The notes under the pieces are model-generated. The model saw only the letters and a list, made by a program, of their open reading frames with translations. It was not told the origin of the DNA and did no database searches. The translations under genes and the position numbers were made by a program. From the NCBI RefSeq assembly GCF_900100395.1, contig NZ_FNFB01000039.1:1-64000 (forward strand): a stretch of DNA of 64,000 bases. The letters are read 5' to 3'. Shown here in pieces: positions 44,171-52,955 of this stretch. Numbering within the stretch: position 1 is the first letter of the stretch; each line of letters begins with the position of its first letter. Source of the DNA: Nonomuraea maritima (lineage in GTDB: Bacteria; Actinomycetota; Actinomycetes; Streptosporangiales; Streptosporangiaceae).

Positions 44171-44857
44171 ATCCCGCTCCGGCCTGGTCGTCAGCGCGGC
44201 GCCGAAGGCGTCGGCGTGGGCGGCCAGGTCCTCGCTCGGTGGCAGCTCGCCCGGCAGCCGCGAATAGAGCACCGTGCCGAACCCGGCCACCCGCACCGCG
44301 CGGTCGATCAGGGCCTCGTGCTCGGGCCACGGCAGCGACGGTTGCGCGAGCACCAACGCGACACTGCCGTGCAGCGCCGACCACAGACCGAGCGCGATCT
44401 CGGTGGCGTCGCCCTCGAACACGCCCGTCCTCATGCACGCCTCGACGGCGTCCACCATGTAGCCGAACGCCTCGGCTGCGGCCGCGGGCGGCACCGCCTG
44501 CGCAGCTGACGGGCGCATCATCAGCACCCGGTACTGCACCGGATGATCGAGGGCGAAGCGCATGTACGCGCGTGCGCACCCGCCCAGCGCGAGGAACGGG
44601 TCGCCCTCCCTGCTCTGGCTGAAGATGCGCTGCAGCTCGCCCCACACGCGCATGCAGACCGCCTCGACCAGCGCCTCCTTGTCGGCGAAGTGCATGTAAA
44701 CGGCGGGCGTGGACACTCCTGCCCTGGCGGCGACCGCCCGGATCGTCAGGGCGTCCTCCGTGCCCGACTCGGCCAGCAGGTCGTCCGCCGCCCGCAGGAG
44801 CTCCTCGCGCAGCATCGCTCCTTCGCCGCGCCTGGCCCGTACGCGTCTCGTGGTCAC
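44156..44857 (-). CDS. TetR/AcrR-family regulator
   Basis: 233 aa. N-terminal HTH (~15-65: LREELLRAADDLLAESGTEDALTIRAVAARAGVSTPAVYMHFADKEAL) and a C-terminal ligand domain of the WHG type (YMRFALDHPVQYRVLMM). It is divergent from a thioesterase, with a dyad operator between them. It probably represses both genes in response to an acyl-type ligand. Start is GTG. Confidence 0.9.
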   Translation of the reverse strand: MTTRRVRARRGEGAMLREELLRAADDLLAESGTEDALTIRAVAARAGVSTPAVYMHFADKEALVEAVCMRVWGELQRIFSQSREGDPFLALGGCARAYMRFALDHPVQYRVLMMRPSAAQAVPPAAAAEAFGYMVDAVEACMRTGVFEGDATEIALGLWSALHGSVALVLAQPSLPWPEHEALIDRAVRVAGFGTVLYSRLPGELPPSEDLAAHADAFGAALTTRPERDQPSP

Positions 44858-44867
44858 GCCGCCAAGG

Positions 44868-44894
44868 TTGACACCGTCAGGTTAACGGTGTCAA
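44868..44894. promoter_or_regulatory. TetR operator overlapping divergent promoters
   Basis: Perfect inverted repeat TTGACACCGT/ACGGTGTCAA (44868-44877 and 44885-44894). Each arm supplies a consensus -35 TTGACA for one strand, so a repressor bound here would block both the TetR gene and the thioesterase. Confidence 0.7.
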
Positions 44895-44928
44895 TCTGAG
44901 CGCCGGATGGAAGGATGAGGCGCTAAAT

Positions 44929-45744
44929 ATGGGGACTTTTCGTGAGGCGACCGCTTTGGTGGCCCGGACGTACGGCACCTTCGGGGCCGAGCTCGACGCG
45001 CAGTGGAGCGTCGGCACCCGGCTGCACGGCGGCTACCTGCTGGCCGTCCTGGCCAAGGCCGTGTGCGAGAGCCCGGCCGGGGTCGAGCATCCGCACGTGA
45101 CCTCGGTCAGCGCCTCGTTCGTCACTCCGCCCGAGCCCGGCGCGGCGGCCGTCTCGGTCGAGATCCTGCGGATCGGCAGGACCCTCGCTCAGGCCAGGGC
45201 CGTACTGACGCAGGAAGGCCGTACGTGCGTCGAGGCGCACGTCACGCTCGGCCGGCTGGACGACTCCGAGCCCTGGTGGTCGAATCACGAGCCGGTCGAG
45301 ATCCCGCCGGAGCAGGAATGCGTCCCGGTCCCCGTCGATCCCCCGGGCATCGGCATGCCGGTGCCGCTGATGGGCGTCCTGGACGAGCACATCCACCCGG
45401 GGCACGTGGGCTTCACCGTCGGGCGACCGTCCAGGGAAGGCGTCGTCGCGACGTGGCAGCGACTGGCCGACGGCTCCGACTGGGACCCGCTGAGCCTCCT
45501 CGTCGCGCTCGACCCCGGGCCTTCCGTCTCGATCGCGCTGGGCCTGCGCGGGTGGGCGCCCACGATCCAGCTGACCGGGTACGTCCGCAGGCTGCCCGCC
45601 CCCGGGCCGATCCGGGTCCGGCTGTCGGCCACCGACATCGGCGGCGACCGCATGGACGAGACGGCCCACGTCTGGGACTCCAAGGGCCGCCTCGTCGCCC
45701 AGGCCACCCAGCTGGCCGCCGTCCGCCTGCCCACCGACCGATAG
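44929..45744 (+). CDS. TesB-like acyl-CoA thioesterase
   Basis: 271-aa double-hotdog protein of the TesB/4HBT_3 type: first hotdog with TRLHGGYLLAVLAKAV (~34-49) and SVSASFVTPPEPGAAAVSVEILRIGRTLAQARAVL (~57-92), second from ~140 with WQRLADGSDWDPLSLLVALD. It hydrolyses acyl-CoA esters; the chain specificity is unknown. It is divergently controlled with a TetR regulator. Confidence 0.85.
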   Translation: MGTFREATALVARTYGTFGAELDAQWSVGTRLHGGYLLAVLAKAVCESPAGVEHPHVTSVSASFVTPPEPGAAAVSVEILRIGRTLAQARAVLTQEGRTCVEAHVTLGRLDDSEPWWSNHEPVEIPPEQECVPVPVDPPGIGMPVPLMGVLDEHIHPGHVGFTVGRPSREGVVATWQRLADGSDWDPLSLLVALDPGPSVSIALGLRGWAPTIQLTGYVRRLPAPGPIRVRLSATDIGGDRMDETAHVWDSKGRLVAQATQLAAVRLPTDR

Positions 45745-46053
45745 GGCTTCCAGACCCCCCGTCCAGGGGACGGGCACGGGACCTGGGTCCGCACACCCGG
45801 CCGGCAGCCCTCACGTCACCTGTCCGCGAACAAGCGCGGGGGCGGATTATCGCGCCCGCTGAGCGGACTATCGTGGAGGCAAGGTGCCGGCCCGGGCCGA
45901 CCGTCGACATGGCGGTCCGAGGCCCATCGGATCTCCCTACCCCATGAGCTCCGGGCACGTACCGGCAACCGCCGTCCGAAACGTGGACGCGCGTCTCACT
46001 TGCCGGGCAGTGGTCGTACCATGTGAAGACTCGCTAGCGATGGGAGATGCCCA
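45745..46053. other. region upstream of ilvD
   Basis: 309 bp without a gene. Two copies of GCGGAYTATCG (45842-45852 and 45863-45873) lie 21 bp apart, on the same helix face, and might bind a regulator of ilvD. GGGAG precedes the ilvD ATG by 7 nt. Confidence 0.4.
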
Positions 46054-47892
46054 ATGCCCGCCCTCAGGTCACGTACAGTCACCCACGGCAGGAACATGGC
46101 CGGTGCCCGGGCCCTGCTCCGGGCGACCGGCGTAGCCGGGAGCGACTTCGGCAAGCCGATCATCGCGGTGGCCAACAGCTTCACCCAGTTCGTCCCGGGT
46201 CACGTGCACCTGCGCGAGGTCGGCGACGTGGTGTCTGCGGCGATCCGCGAGGCGGGGGCGATCCCCCGCGAGTTCAACACGATCGCGGTCGACGACGGCA
46301 TCGCCATGGGCCACGGCGGCATGCTCTACTCCCTGCCCTCGCGCGAGCTGATCGCCGACGCTGTCGAGTACATGGTCGAGGCCCACTGCGCCGACGCCCT
46401 GATCTGCGTGTCCAACTGCGACAAGATCACGCCAGGCATGCTGCTCGCGGCGTTCCGGCTGAACATCCCGACGATCTTCGTCTCCGGCGGCCCCATGGAG
46501 GCCGGCAAGACGCCCGGCAAGAAGCTCGACCTCATCGACCCGATGATCGCCTCCGCCGACGACTCGGTCTCCGACGCCGAGTTGCTGGAGATGGAGGAGA
46601 GCGCCTGCCCGACCTGCGGCTCCTGCTCGGGCATGTTCACCGCCAACTCGATGAACTGCCTCGCCGAGGCCATCGGCCTGGCGCTGCCCGGCAACGGCAC
46701 GATCCTCGCCACCCACAAGGCCCGCAAGACGCTGTTCGAGGACGCCGGCCGCCAGCTCGTCGAGATCACCCGCCGCTACTACGAGGACGGCGACGAGTCG
46801 GTGCTGCCGCGCTCGATCGCGACCCGCGATGCGTTCGAGAACGCGATGGCGCTCGACGTCGCGATGGGCGGCTCGACCAACACGATCCTGCACATCCTGG
46901 CCGCCGCCCGCGAGGCGCGCGTCGACTTCGGGCTCAAGGAGATCAACGAGATCTCGCAGCGGGTGGCTTGCCTGTGCAAGGTCGCTCCCGCGACGAACAA
47001 GTACCACGTCGAGGACGTCCACCGCGCCGGCGGCATCCCGGCCATCCTGGGCGAGCTCGACCGCGCGGGGCTGCTGCACCGCGACACGCACACGGTCAAC
47101 GGCGGCACGCTCGGCGACCTGCTGGCCTCCTGGGACGTCCGCTCCCCGTCGGTGCTGCCCGAGGCCGTAGAGCTGTGGCACGCCGCGCCCGGCAACGTCC
47201 GTACGGTGAAGGCCTACTCGCAGGACAACCGCTGGGACACCCTCGACCTCGACCGCGAGGCGGGCTGCATCCGCGACATCGAACACGCCTACACCGCCGA
47301 CGGCGGCCTCGCGGTCCTGTACGGCAACATCTCGCGCGACGGCGCGGTGGTGAAGACGGCCGGTGTCGACGAGTCGATCTGGAAGTTCAGCGGGCCCGCG
47401 GTGGTGTTCGAGTCGCAGGAGCAGGCGGTCGAGGGCATCCTCGGCGGGCGCGTCAAGGCGGGCGACGTCGTTGTCATCCGCTACGAGGGCCCGAAGGGCG
47501 GCCCCGGCATGCAGGAGATGCTCTACCCGACGTCGTTCCTCAAGGGCAAGGGCCTCGGCAAGGTGTGCGCCCTCGTCACCGACGGACGCTTCTCCGGCGG
47601 CACCTCCGGCCTGTCGATCGGCCACGCCTCGCCCGAGGCCGCAGAGGGCGGCACGATTGCGCTGGTCGAGGACGGCGACATCATCGACATCGACATCCCG
47701 AACCGGTCGATGGAGCTGCGGGTGCCCGAGGCCGAGCTGGCCGCGCGGCGCGAGCGGATCCTCACCGAGCTGGGCGGATACCGTCCGCGCGACCGCAACC
47801 GGCCGGTGAGCGTGGCGCTGCAGGCCTACGCCGCGATGACGACGTCGGCCTCGACGGGCGCCTCCCGCGACCTGTCGCAGCTGTCCCGCTGA
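46054..47892 (+). CDS. ilvD: dihydroxy-acid dehydratase
   Basis: 612-aa iron-sulfur enzyme of valine, leucine and isoleucine synthesis that dehydrates 2,3-dihydroxy acids. Cluster-ligand cysteines lie in VSNCDKITPGM (~125) and ACPTCGSCSGMFTANSMNCL (~190); the C-terminal VTDGRFSGGTSGLSIGH motif is conserved. It stands alone here, without ilvB, ilvN or ilvC. Confidence 0.96.
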   Translation: MPALRSRTVTHGRNMAGARALLRATGVAGSDFGKPIIAVANSFTQFVPGHVHLREVGDVVSAAIREAGAIPREFNTIAVDDGIAMGHGGMLYSLPSRELIADAVEYMVEAHCADALICVSNCDKITPGMLLAAFRLNIPTIFVSGGPMEAGKTPGKKLDLIDPMIASADDSVSDAELLEMEESACPTCGSCSGMFTANSMNCLAEAIGLALPGNGTILATHKARKTLFEDAGRQLVEITRRYYEDGDESVLPRSIATRDAFENAMALDVAMGGSTNTILHILAAAREARVDFGLKEINEISQRVACLCKVAPATNKYHVEDVHRAGGIPAILGELDRAGLLHRDTHTVNGGTLGDLLASWDVRSPSVLPEAVELWHAAPGNVRTVKAYSQDNRWDTLDLDREAGCIRDIEHAYTADGGLAVLYGNISRDGAVVKTAGVDESIWKFSGPAVVFESQEQAVEGILGGRVKAGDVVVIRYEGPKGGPGMQEMLYPTSFLKGKGLGKVCALVTDGRFSGGTSGLSIGHASPEAAEGGTIALVEDGDIIDIDIPNRSMELRVPEAELAARRERILTELGGYRPRDRNRPVSVALQAYAAMTTSASTGASRDLSQLSR

Positions 47893-47899
47893 TCTTCGT

Positions 47900-47940
47900 C
47901 CCGTACGGCAGGCGACTGGGGTTCCCGCCTGCCGTACGGG
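47900..47940 (+). terminator. ilvD terminator hairpin
   Basis: A perfect 15-bp stem (47900-47914 with 47926-47940) lies 7 bp past the stop. The 3' arm is reused in the duplicated repeat that follows. Confidence 0.7.
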
Positions 47941-48077
47941 CTTCGCGCGGCTCTTGATCGTCCGCACATCGCTTCCGAAGAATGACGGCCGATGGCTGGG
48001 TTCCCGCCTGCCGTACGGGCTTTGCTCCGCCCCTTGATCGTCCGCACACGTTTTCGAAAAATGTCGGTCGGCCTGGG
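47921..48077 (+). repeat. ~79-bp tandem duplication between ilvD and WYL gene
   Basis: Two copies (47921-47999 and 48000-48077) share the start GTTCCCGCCTGCCGTACGGG and the later CTTGATCGTCCGCACA, with scattered differences elsewhere. The copy nearest the WYL gene supplies its promoter region. Confidence 0.7.
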
Positions 48078-48089
48078 TAAAGTTTGGGT

Positions 48090-48590
48090 ATGACGACAGT
48101 CGTGAAGCACGACACTCGCCCGCTGACGACCGCCGAGATCGCCGCCCTCGCCCTCTCCCTCGCCCACCTCGGAACCGGCCCCCAGGCCGCCACCGCGAGA
48201 CGCGGCCTGCAGCACGCGCTCCAGCATCTGGAACTCGACGACGACGTCATCGCCGCCACCCTCACGACCCTCACCGAGCCGCTGCCCACCGACGTCGCCT
48301 CCCGGGCGCGGCTCATCGCCGACGCCATCACCAGCCGGCTCATGATCCGGCTCCACTACCGCGACGCCTCAGGCGCGGTCACCGCGCGCGACGTCGAGCC
48401 GGTGACCTGCCTGGTCCACCGCGAATACTGGTACCTCGTGGGCGTGTGCCGCATGCGCCGGGCGATCCGGGCGTTCCGGTTCGACCGGATCATCGCGGTC
48501 GAGCCGACGCTCATGCCGTCCCGTCCACATCTAGCCGACCGGTTCCTGCCGTTCCAGCGGCGCAAGCGCCGCACGACCGCGGCGGCGTAA
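48090..48590 (+). CDS. short WYL-domain protein
   Basis: 166 aa. The N-terminal half is helical; the C-terminal half is a WYL domain (IRLHYRDASGAVTARDVEPV, then REYWYLVGVCRMRRAIRAFRFDRI). No N-terminal HTH is visible, unlike full-length WYL regulators. WYL domains bind nucleic acid or nucleotide ligands, so this may be a small ligand-sensing or accessory factor. TAAAGT lies 6 nt before the ATG, which implies leaderless expression. Confidence 0.8.
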   Translation: MTTVVKHDTRPLTTAEIAALALSLAHLGTGPQAATARRGLQHALQHLELDDDVIAATLTTLTEPLPTDVASRARLIADAITSRLMIRLHYRDASGAVTARDVEPVTCLVHREYWYLVGVCRMRRAIRAFRFDRIIAVEPTLMPSRPHLADRFLPFQRRKRRTTAAA

Positions 48591-48660
48591 GGCCGATCTG
48601 GCCGAGCTTTGACCGGAGGTGACCCCGGCCGTTGGTGCGGCGGCTGGCAGGCTCCCGCAC

Positions 48661-49719
48661 ATGCGCGTCCGGGAGCTCACGCTGATCGCCGCCCTGCTGG
48701 TCGTGTTGCCCGGCTGTGCCGGGCCGCCGGGCTCGACGGCGCGCCCGCGGCCCTCCTCCGCGCACGGCGCGCTGCCCACGTCCCAGCAGCGCGCGCACGG
48801 CGCGCTGCCCGCGTCCCAGCAGCGCGCGCTCGACCGGGCGCTCGGCCGCTACCTGCGCCACCGCCCCGGCCGGGCGGCCCTGGCCCTGTACGACCGCACC
48901 ACCGGCATCAGGTACGCCTTCCACGAGCGGGCGCCGTTCATGCTGGCGAGCGTGGCGAAGGTCGACATCCTGCTGGCGTTCCTGCTGGACAGACGCGGCA
49001 AGCGGCTCACCGGTCGTGAGCGGCGGCTGGCCTCGCGGATGATCCGCTACAGCGACAACGGTTCCGCGCGTGACCTGTACGAGGCGATCGGCGGGCGCAA
49101 GGGGCTGGCGCTGGCCCTGCGGCGGCTGGGCGTGCGCCGTACCCGGCCGGGTCCCGGCACGTCCTGGGGGTGGACCATGAGCCTGCCGTCCGACCAGGTG
49201 ACGGTGCTGGAGCGGCTCACCGACCCGTGGGGTCCGCTGCCGCCCCGCGACCGGCGCTACGCGCTGGGGCTCATGTCGTCGGTCGTGCCGTCACAGGCGT
49301 GGGGTGTCGGCAACGCCGTACGGGCGGGTGAGGTGGCGGTCAAGAACGGGTGGCTGCCCACCGCGATGCACGACGGGCGCTGGACCGTCAACAGCGTGGG
49401 GCGGGTCGAGGTGCGCGGGCACCAACTCCTGGTCGCCGTCCTGTCGGAACGCAGCCCCGACATGCGCACGGGCGTCGACACCGTCGGCCGGCTCGCCCGG
49501 CTGGCGGTGCGGTCGCTGGCCCAGGAGAAGATCGTCGACGTGGGCGTACGGCGCGCGGTGTCCCGCCGCCTCGTCGCCCCCCAAGCCTTCCCACCCCCTT
49601 GGACCCGCCTTGGCCCCACCCCACGTCCGGCCGCCCCAACGGACGGACGTGTCTTCTACGCCGCAGCCGGGGCCCCTGGCGGAGGAGCCTTTCCCACCAC
49701 CGCGATGGGCGTTCCTTAG
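48661..49719 (+). CDS. beta-lactamase-fold serine hydrolase lipoprotein
   Basis: 352 aa. Lipoprotein signal with lipobox LPGC (~17-20). Class-A-like motifs are SxxK in MLASVAKVDILL (~100), SDN in IRYSDNGSA (~134) and, in place of KTG, KNG in VAVKNGWLP (~226). A 33-bp duplication repeats HGAL(P)xSQQRA twice after the lipobox (48762-48827). The last ~40 residues are Pro/Ala-rich. It may be a wall hydrolase or a divergent beta-lactamase; activity on beta-lactams is not assured. Confidence 0.82.
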   Translation: MRVRELTLIAALLVVLPGCAGPPGSTARPRPSSAHGALPTSQQRAHGALPASQQRALDRALGRYLRHRPGRAALALYDRTTGIRYAFHERAPFMLASVAKVDILLAFLLDRRGKRLTGRERRLASRMIRYSDNGSARDLYEAIGGRKGLALALRRLGVRRTRPGPGTSWGWTMSLPSDQVTVLERLTDPWGPLPPRDRRYALGLMSSVVPSQAWGVGNAVRAGEVAVKNGWLPTAMHDGRWTVNSVGRVEVRGHQLLVAVLSERSPDMRTGVDTVGRLARLAVRSLAQEKIVDVGVRRAVSRRLVAPQAFPPPWTRLGPTPRPAAPTDGRVFYAAAGAPGGGAFPTTAMGVP

Positions 49720-50445
49720 GGAGAGGGCGGCGCCTTTTCAGGTGGGTGGAGCCGTCTCAGGGAGGCACAGACACCTCGCAAGAGGGGGCAGTGGCACCTC
49801 GCAAGGGTGAGTGAGGCCCCTTTCAGAGGTCGGCGCAGCCCCAGGACAAGGGACAGAAACACCCTTCGGGGGTGGGCGAAGGCACCCCTGCCAGCGGGGA
49901 TCGCCGCGGTGGTCACCGGAACTGGTCGCCGGAGCCGCGCGACGTCGGCCAGAGGCCGCCCAAGAAGCGGGCGCAGGCCGGGGTGTCCGCCGACGAGGAG
50001 CGGGCAGGCCGGGTAGCCGCCCGACGAGGAGCGGGCAGGCCGGGTAGCCGCCCGACAAGAAGCAGGCAGGCCGGGTAGCCGCCGCCAGCGGCTGGCGGAA
50101 CCGTCACGAGGGCGGCCACCGCATGTGGCTCATCGTCACCGGCCTCCTCGGCATCCTGCCTCGGGGCGGGTTGGAGCCGTCTCTCAGGGACTCTGGAGGC
50201 ACCTTGCGAGGGAGGGCAGAGGCACCTTGCGGAGGGCAGAGGCGCCTTTCAAGGTGCGCCGAGGCAGATCAGAAAGGGCGAGGCGGTTCCGCTGGTCGCC
50301 GGCCAGCTCTCCCACCATCGTGGCGTAACGGCGAACACCACCGGCCAAGGCCGTTGACGCGCCCTTTCAGGACGCTGGTGGCGTCTCGCGCTTTCAGGAG
50401 ACTGACGGCGTCTCCCGGGTGGTCAGGAGCGCGGCAACCTGGGGG
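49720..50445. other. repeat-rich non-coding stretch
   Basis: About 725 bp without a credible gene. It contains frequent variants of CAGAGGCACCTTGCG and of CACCTCGCAAG and a 31-bp tandem array (separate entry). Open frames here are low-complexity and disagree between repeat units, because the unit length is not a multiple of three. It looks like an expanding intergenic spacer. Confidence 0.5.
49991..50083 (+). repeat. 31-bp tandem repeat, three copies
   Basis: Units at 49991-50021, 50022-50052 and 50053-50083 share GGGCAGGCCGGGTAGCCGCC or near-identical forms. A more diverged fourth unit lies upstream (~49962-49990). Confidence 0.8.
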
Positions 50446-50649
50446 TCAGGAGGCGCAGCAGCCGCCGCCGCAGCAGCCGCCCCCTGCACGCGGGGCTGCG
50501 GCGCTGCCCGTCATGGACACGGTGGACAGCAGCTTCACCGTGTCGTCGTGCCCCTCCGGGCAGGGCGCCGGGTCGTCGGAGGACGACATGGGGCGAGAAA
50601 CCTCGAACGTCGAGCCGCACGCGCGGCAGCGGAAGTCGTAACGCGGCAT
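50446..50649 (-). CDS. FmdB-family zinc ribbon protein
   Basis: 67 aa with the FmdB/CxxC_CxxC_SSSS pattern: MPRYDFRCRACGSTFEVSRPM at the start (Cys8, Cys11), a second Cys-His pair in APCPEGHDD, and a Gly/Cys-rich end (GGGCCGGGCCAS). The family is a putative regulatory or metal-binding zinc ribbon. The start is well supported by the conserved MPxYxFxC opening. Confidence 0.88.
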   Translation of the reverse strand: MPRYDFRCRACGSTFEVSRPMSSSDDPAPCPEGHDDTVKLLSTVSMTGSAAAPRAGGGCCGGGCCAS

Positions 50650-50774
50650 GCCACCAGGGTAACCGCACCCCCATCACAGACAACACCGCCCCGACACGCA
50701 CGCCGTTCCCACCCGCTGACCAAAGGTCGCCTCTTGCACCGCACCTGCCGTTCGCTCTGCTGGCCGTGCGGTGT

Positions 50775-51235
50775 TGAGGTCGCCCGGGCCGCGGGCGTGG
50801 GCTCGGCGGCCCTGCACCGCCACTTCCCGTCACGCTGGTCGCTGCTGCAGGCGGTCCTCACGGACCGCGTCCACGCCCTGTGCGACCGCGCCGAGGAGCT
50901 GCGCGCCGTTCCTGACCCCTCGAGTCGCTGAGCACCTGGCTCCGGGAGGTCGCGGCGTACTCGACGACGACCCGTGGCCTGGCGGCGTCGATCCTGCGCA
51001 CACCGCCGGAAGCGAGCGAGGGCCGCAGCACGATGCTCACCGCGGCGGGCGAGCCCTGCGTCGTCGGGCGGTGGACGTCGGCGCGGTGCGCCCGGACGTG
51101 GCCATGGCCGACCTGCTGACCCTCGTCAACGCGATCTCCCTGGCCGCGCAGGACACGGGCGCGGACGAGGCGGAGCGCCTGATCACCCTCGCCCTGGAGG
51201 GCATCCGCCCGCGCACGGCGGCACCGGCCCGACCG
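50775..51235 (+). pseudogene. TetR-family regulator, frameshifted remnant
   Basis: Three consecutive plausible segments lie in different frames: VEVARAAGVGSAALHRHF (the HTH, with PSRWSLLQAVLTDRVHAL after it), then STWLREVAAYSTTTRGLAAS, then DVAMADLLTLVNAISLAAQDTG. The DNA-binding helix is intact but the N-terminal helix is missing and at least two frameshifts split the C-terminal domain. Not likely functional. Confidence 0.7.
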
Positions 51236-51291
51236 CCGGGCTGTATCCCGCACTCCGCGTGCCCTCGGACACGCCCTACTCCGTGCCGCCC

Positions 51292-52125
51292 TCAGGCCGT
51301 ACTTTCGCGGTCGCGTGGCCGGGGATTGGTGTAGGTGAGGTGGGTGTAGTCGGTGACGGGGCGGTAGCCGATGGATTGGTAGATGGCGTTGCTGGTGGGG
51401 TTGTTCAGGTCGGTGAAGAGGACTATCCGGGCGTGGTGGTGGTCAACGCCGTATTGGCTGGCGTACGCGGTTACTGCGGCGCCGTAACCTCGGCGGCGGC
51501 GGGACGGGGGGGTGTAGACGGGGCCGATGCGGCAGACGCCACCGCAGGGCGCGGAGAGGGCGGCCAACGAGACCGGGGCGCCGTCGTCCTCCCAGATGAA
51601 GAGCTCGCGGGCGGCCAAGCGGCGGGCGACGCGTTCGACGACGTCGCCGCTGTCGCCGCGGTCCACCTCCAGGCCGAAGGCGTGGTACCAGCTGACCAGC
51701 AGCGGGAAGTCACCGGGGACGGCCGCCCGTCCCCGGCCAGGCACGTCGGGGACGGCGAGCTCCTCCAGGAGGTAGAGCCGTTCGGAGACCGTCCTCGACG
51801 GCGGCCCGAGCAGGCGGACGACCTCGGCGGCGACCTCCGGCGGGCCCACGGCCGAAGGAAGGTCACCGTCGAGCGCCTCCACGAGAGGGGCCACCGCCTC
51901 CACCGGCACGGCGAACAGCCCCACAGGATGCGGCGGCGTACGGAAGACCGCCCCGCGGAGCTCCCCGCCGGACGTCCACCATCCGAGGAGCGGGTCCTTC
52001 ACCGGAAGACCGGCCCGCAGGTCGGCGAGGACGGTGAGCGGGACGGTGTTGCGCACGGGGTCGCCGAGCAGAAAGGGCTCGGCGACCGCCGCGTATTCTT
52101 CGACGACAGAGGTGAAGGCCCACAT
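51292..52125 (-). CDS. GNAT acetyltransferase
   Basis: 277 aa. The acetyl-CoA site is in the C-terminal third: RIGPVYTPPSRRRRGYGAAVTAYAS (~203-227), with NPTSNAIYQSIGYRPV (~247) as the last strand and helix of the fold. The N-terminal half is a second, degenerate GNAT-like module. The substrate cannot be assigned. Confidence 0.88.
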   Translation of the reverse strand: MWAFTSVVEEYAAVAEPFLLGDPVRNTVPLTVLADLRAGLPVKDPLLGWWTSGGELRGAVFRTPPHPVGLFAVPVEAVAPLVEALDGDLPSAVGPPEVAAEVVRLLGPPSRTVSERLYLLEELAVPDVPGRGRAAVPGDFPLLVSWYHAFGLEVDRGDSGDVVERVARRLAARELFIWEDDGAPVSLAALSAPCGGVCRIGPVYTPPSRRRRGYGAAVTAYASQYGVDHHHARIVLFTDLNNPTSNAIYQSIGYRPVTDYTHLTYTNPRPRDRESTA

Positions 52126-52167
52126 GCCTGCTCATGCTGTCAGGCACGTGGGCCCGCACTCAAACGG

Positions 52168-52677
52168 TCAGGCCGCGGCCTCGAGGTAGGGGGCCCATTG
52201 CGGGTCACCGATGAGCGAGGCCCCGATGAGCCGCCAGTGGGCTCCCCGTGGCACTGCCGGGCTGACGAGCAGCGTCCACCCGAGCTCTTCGAGGTACTTG
52301 TCGGCCTTGCGGTGGTTGCAGGAGACGCACGAGGCCACGCAGTTCTCCCACGTGTGGGGGCCTCCCCTGGATCGTGGGATGACGTGGTCGATCGTCTCGG
52401 CCTTCTGCCCGCAGTAGGCGCAACGGTAGTCGTCGCGCCGCATGAGGGCGGCCCTGGTCAACGGGATACGGGATCGGTAGGGGATGCGGACGTATCTGCG
52501 GAGCCTGATCACCGAAGGCACGTCGAGCGTGCGGCTCGCGGAGCGCAGGACGGCGCCCCGCCCGTCGCGGTGGACGACATCGGCCTTCTCCCGCAGCACC
52601 AGCACGATGGCCCGGTGGAGCGAGAGGGTGGTCAGCGGCTCGTAGGTGGCATTGAGCAGCAGGACTTGGCGCATCAT
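52168..52677 (-). CDS. HNH endonuclease family protein
   Basis: 169 aa. An N-terminal dimer-like region (QVLLLNATYEPLTTLSLHRAIVLVLREKADVV) precedes the C-terminal HNH fold: CAYCGQ, DHVIPRSRGGPHTWENCV and CNHRKADK, with paired Cys residues for a structural zinc. This type is conserved in nearly all actinobacteria; its cellular role is not established. The start with AGGGGG 7 nt upstream is preferred over a start 16 codons earlier. Confidence 0.9.
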   Translation of the reverse strand: MMRQVLLLNATYEPLTTLSLHRAIVLVLREKADVVHRDGRGAVLRSASRTLDVPSVIRLRRYVRIPYRSRIPLTRAALMRRDDYRCAYCGQKAETIDHVIPRSRGGPHTWENCVASCVSCNHRKADKYLEELGWTLLVSPAVPRGAHWRLIGASLIGDPQWAPYLEAAA

Positions 52678-52708
52678 CGGGCCGCCCCCTGCCGCGCAGG
52701 TATCAAAG

Positions 52709-52730
52709 GGGACATGCAGTGGCATGTCCC
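52709..52730. promoter_or_regulatory. dyad upstream of HNH gene
   Basis: Perfect 9-bp inverted repeat GGGACATGC/GCATGTCCC with a 4-bp centre, 32 bp upstream of the HNH start. It could be an operator or a leader hairpin. Confidence 0.4.
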
Positions 52731-52955
52731 GGCTGTCGGCCCCTCCTGGGGCACTCGTGCTTCCGTCACATGGACCTCCGCCGGACGGTCCAGCGGATGG
52801 TCACCACGGCACCGTCCTGTCACCAAGTTTGGCGCTTGCACCGTGGTCCCCGCCACCCCAAATAGCTCACACCGGGATGACTGGAGGGACGCACGGTACG
52901 TTTTATGCCCCCTCTACCAGCGCTTTACGCATCCCCGTTGGCATAGGGTTCCAGC

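Noticed and set aside
49991..50083. Possible CRISPR array
   Set aside because: The 31-bp units are directly adjacent with no unique spacers and no cas genes nearby.
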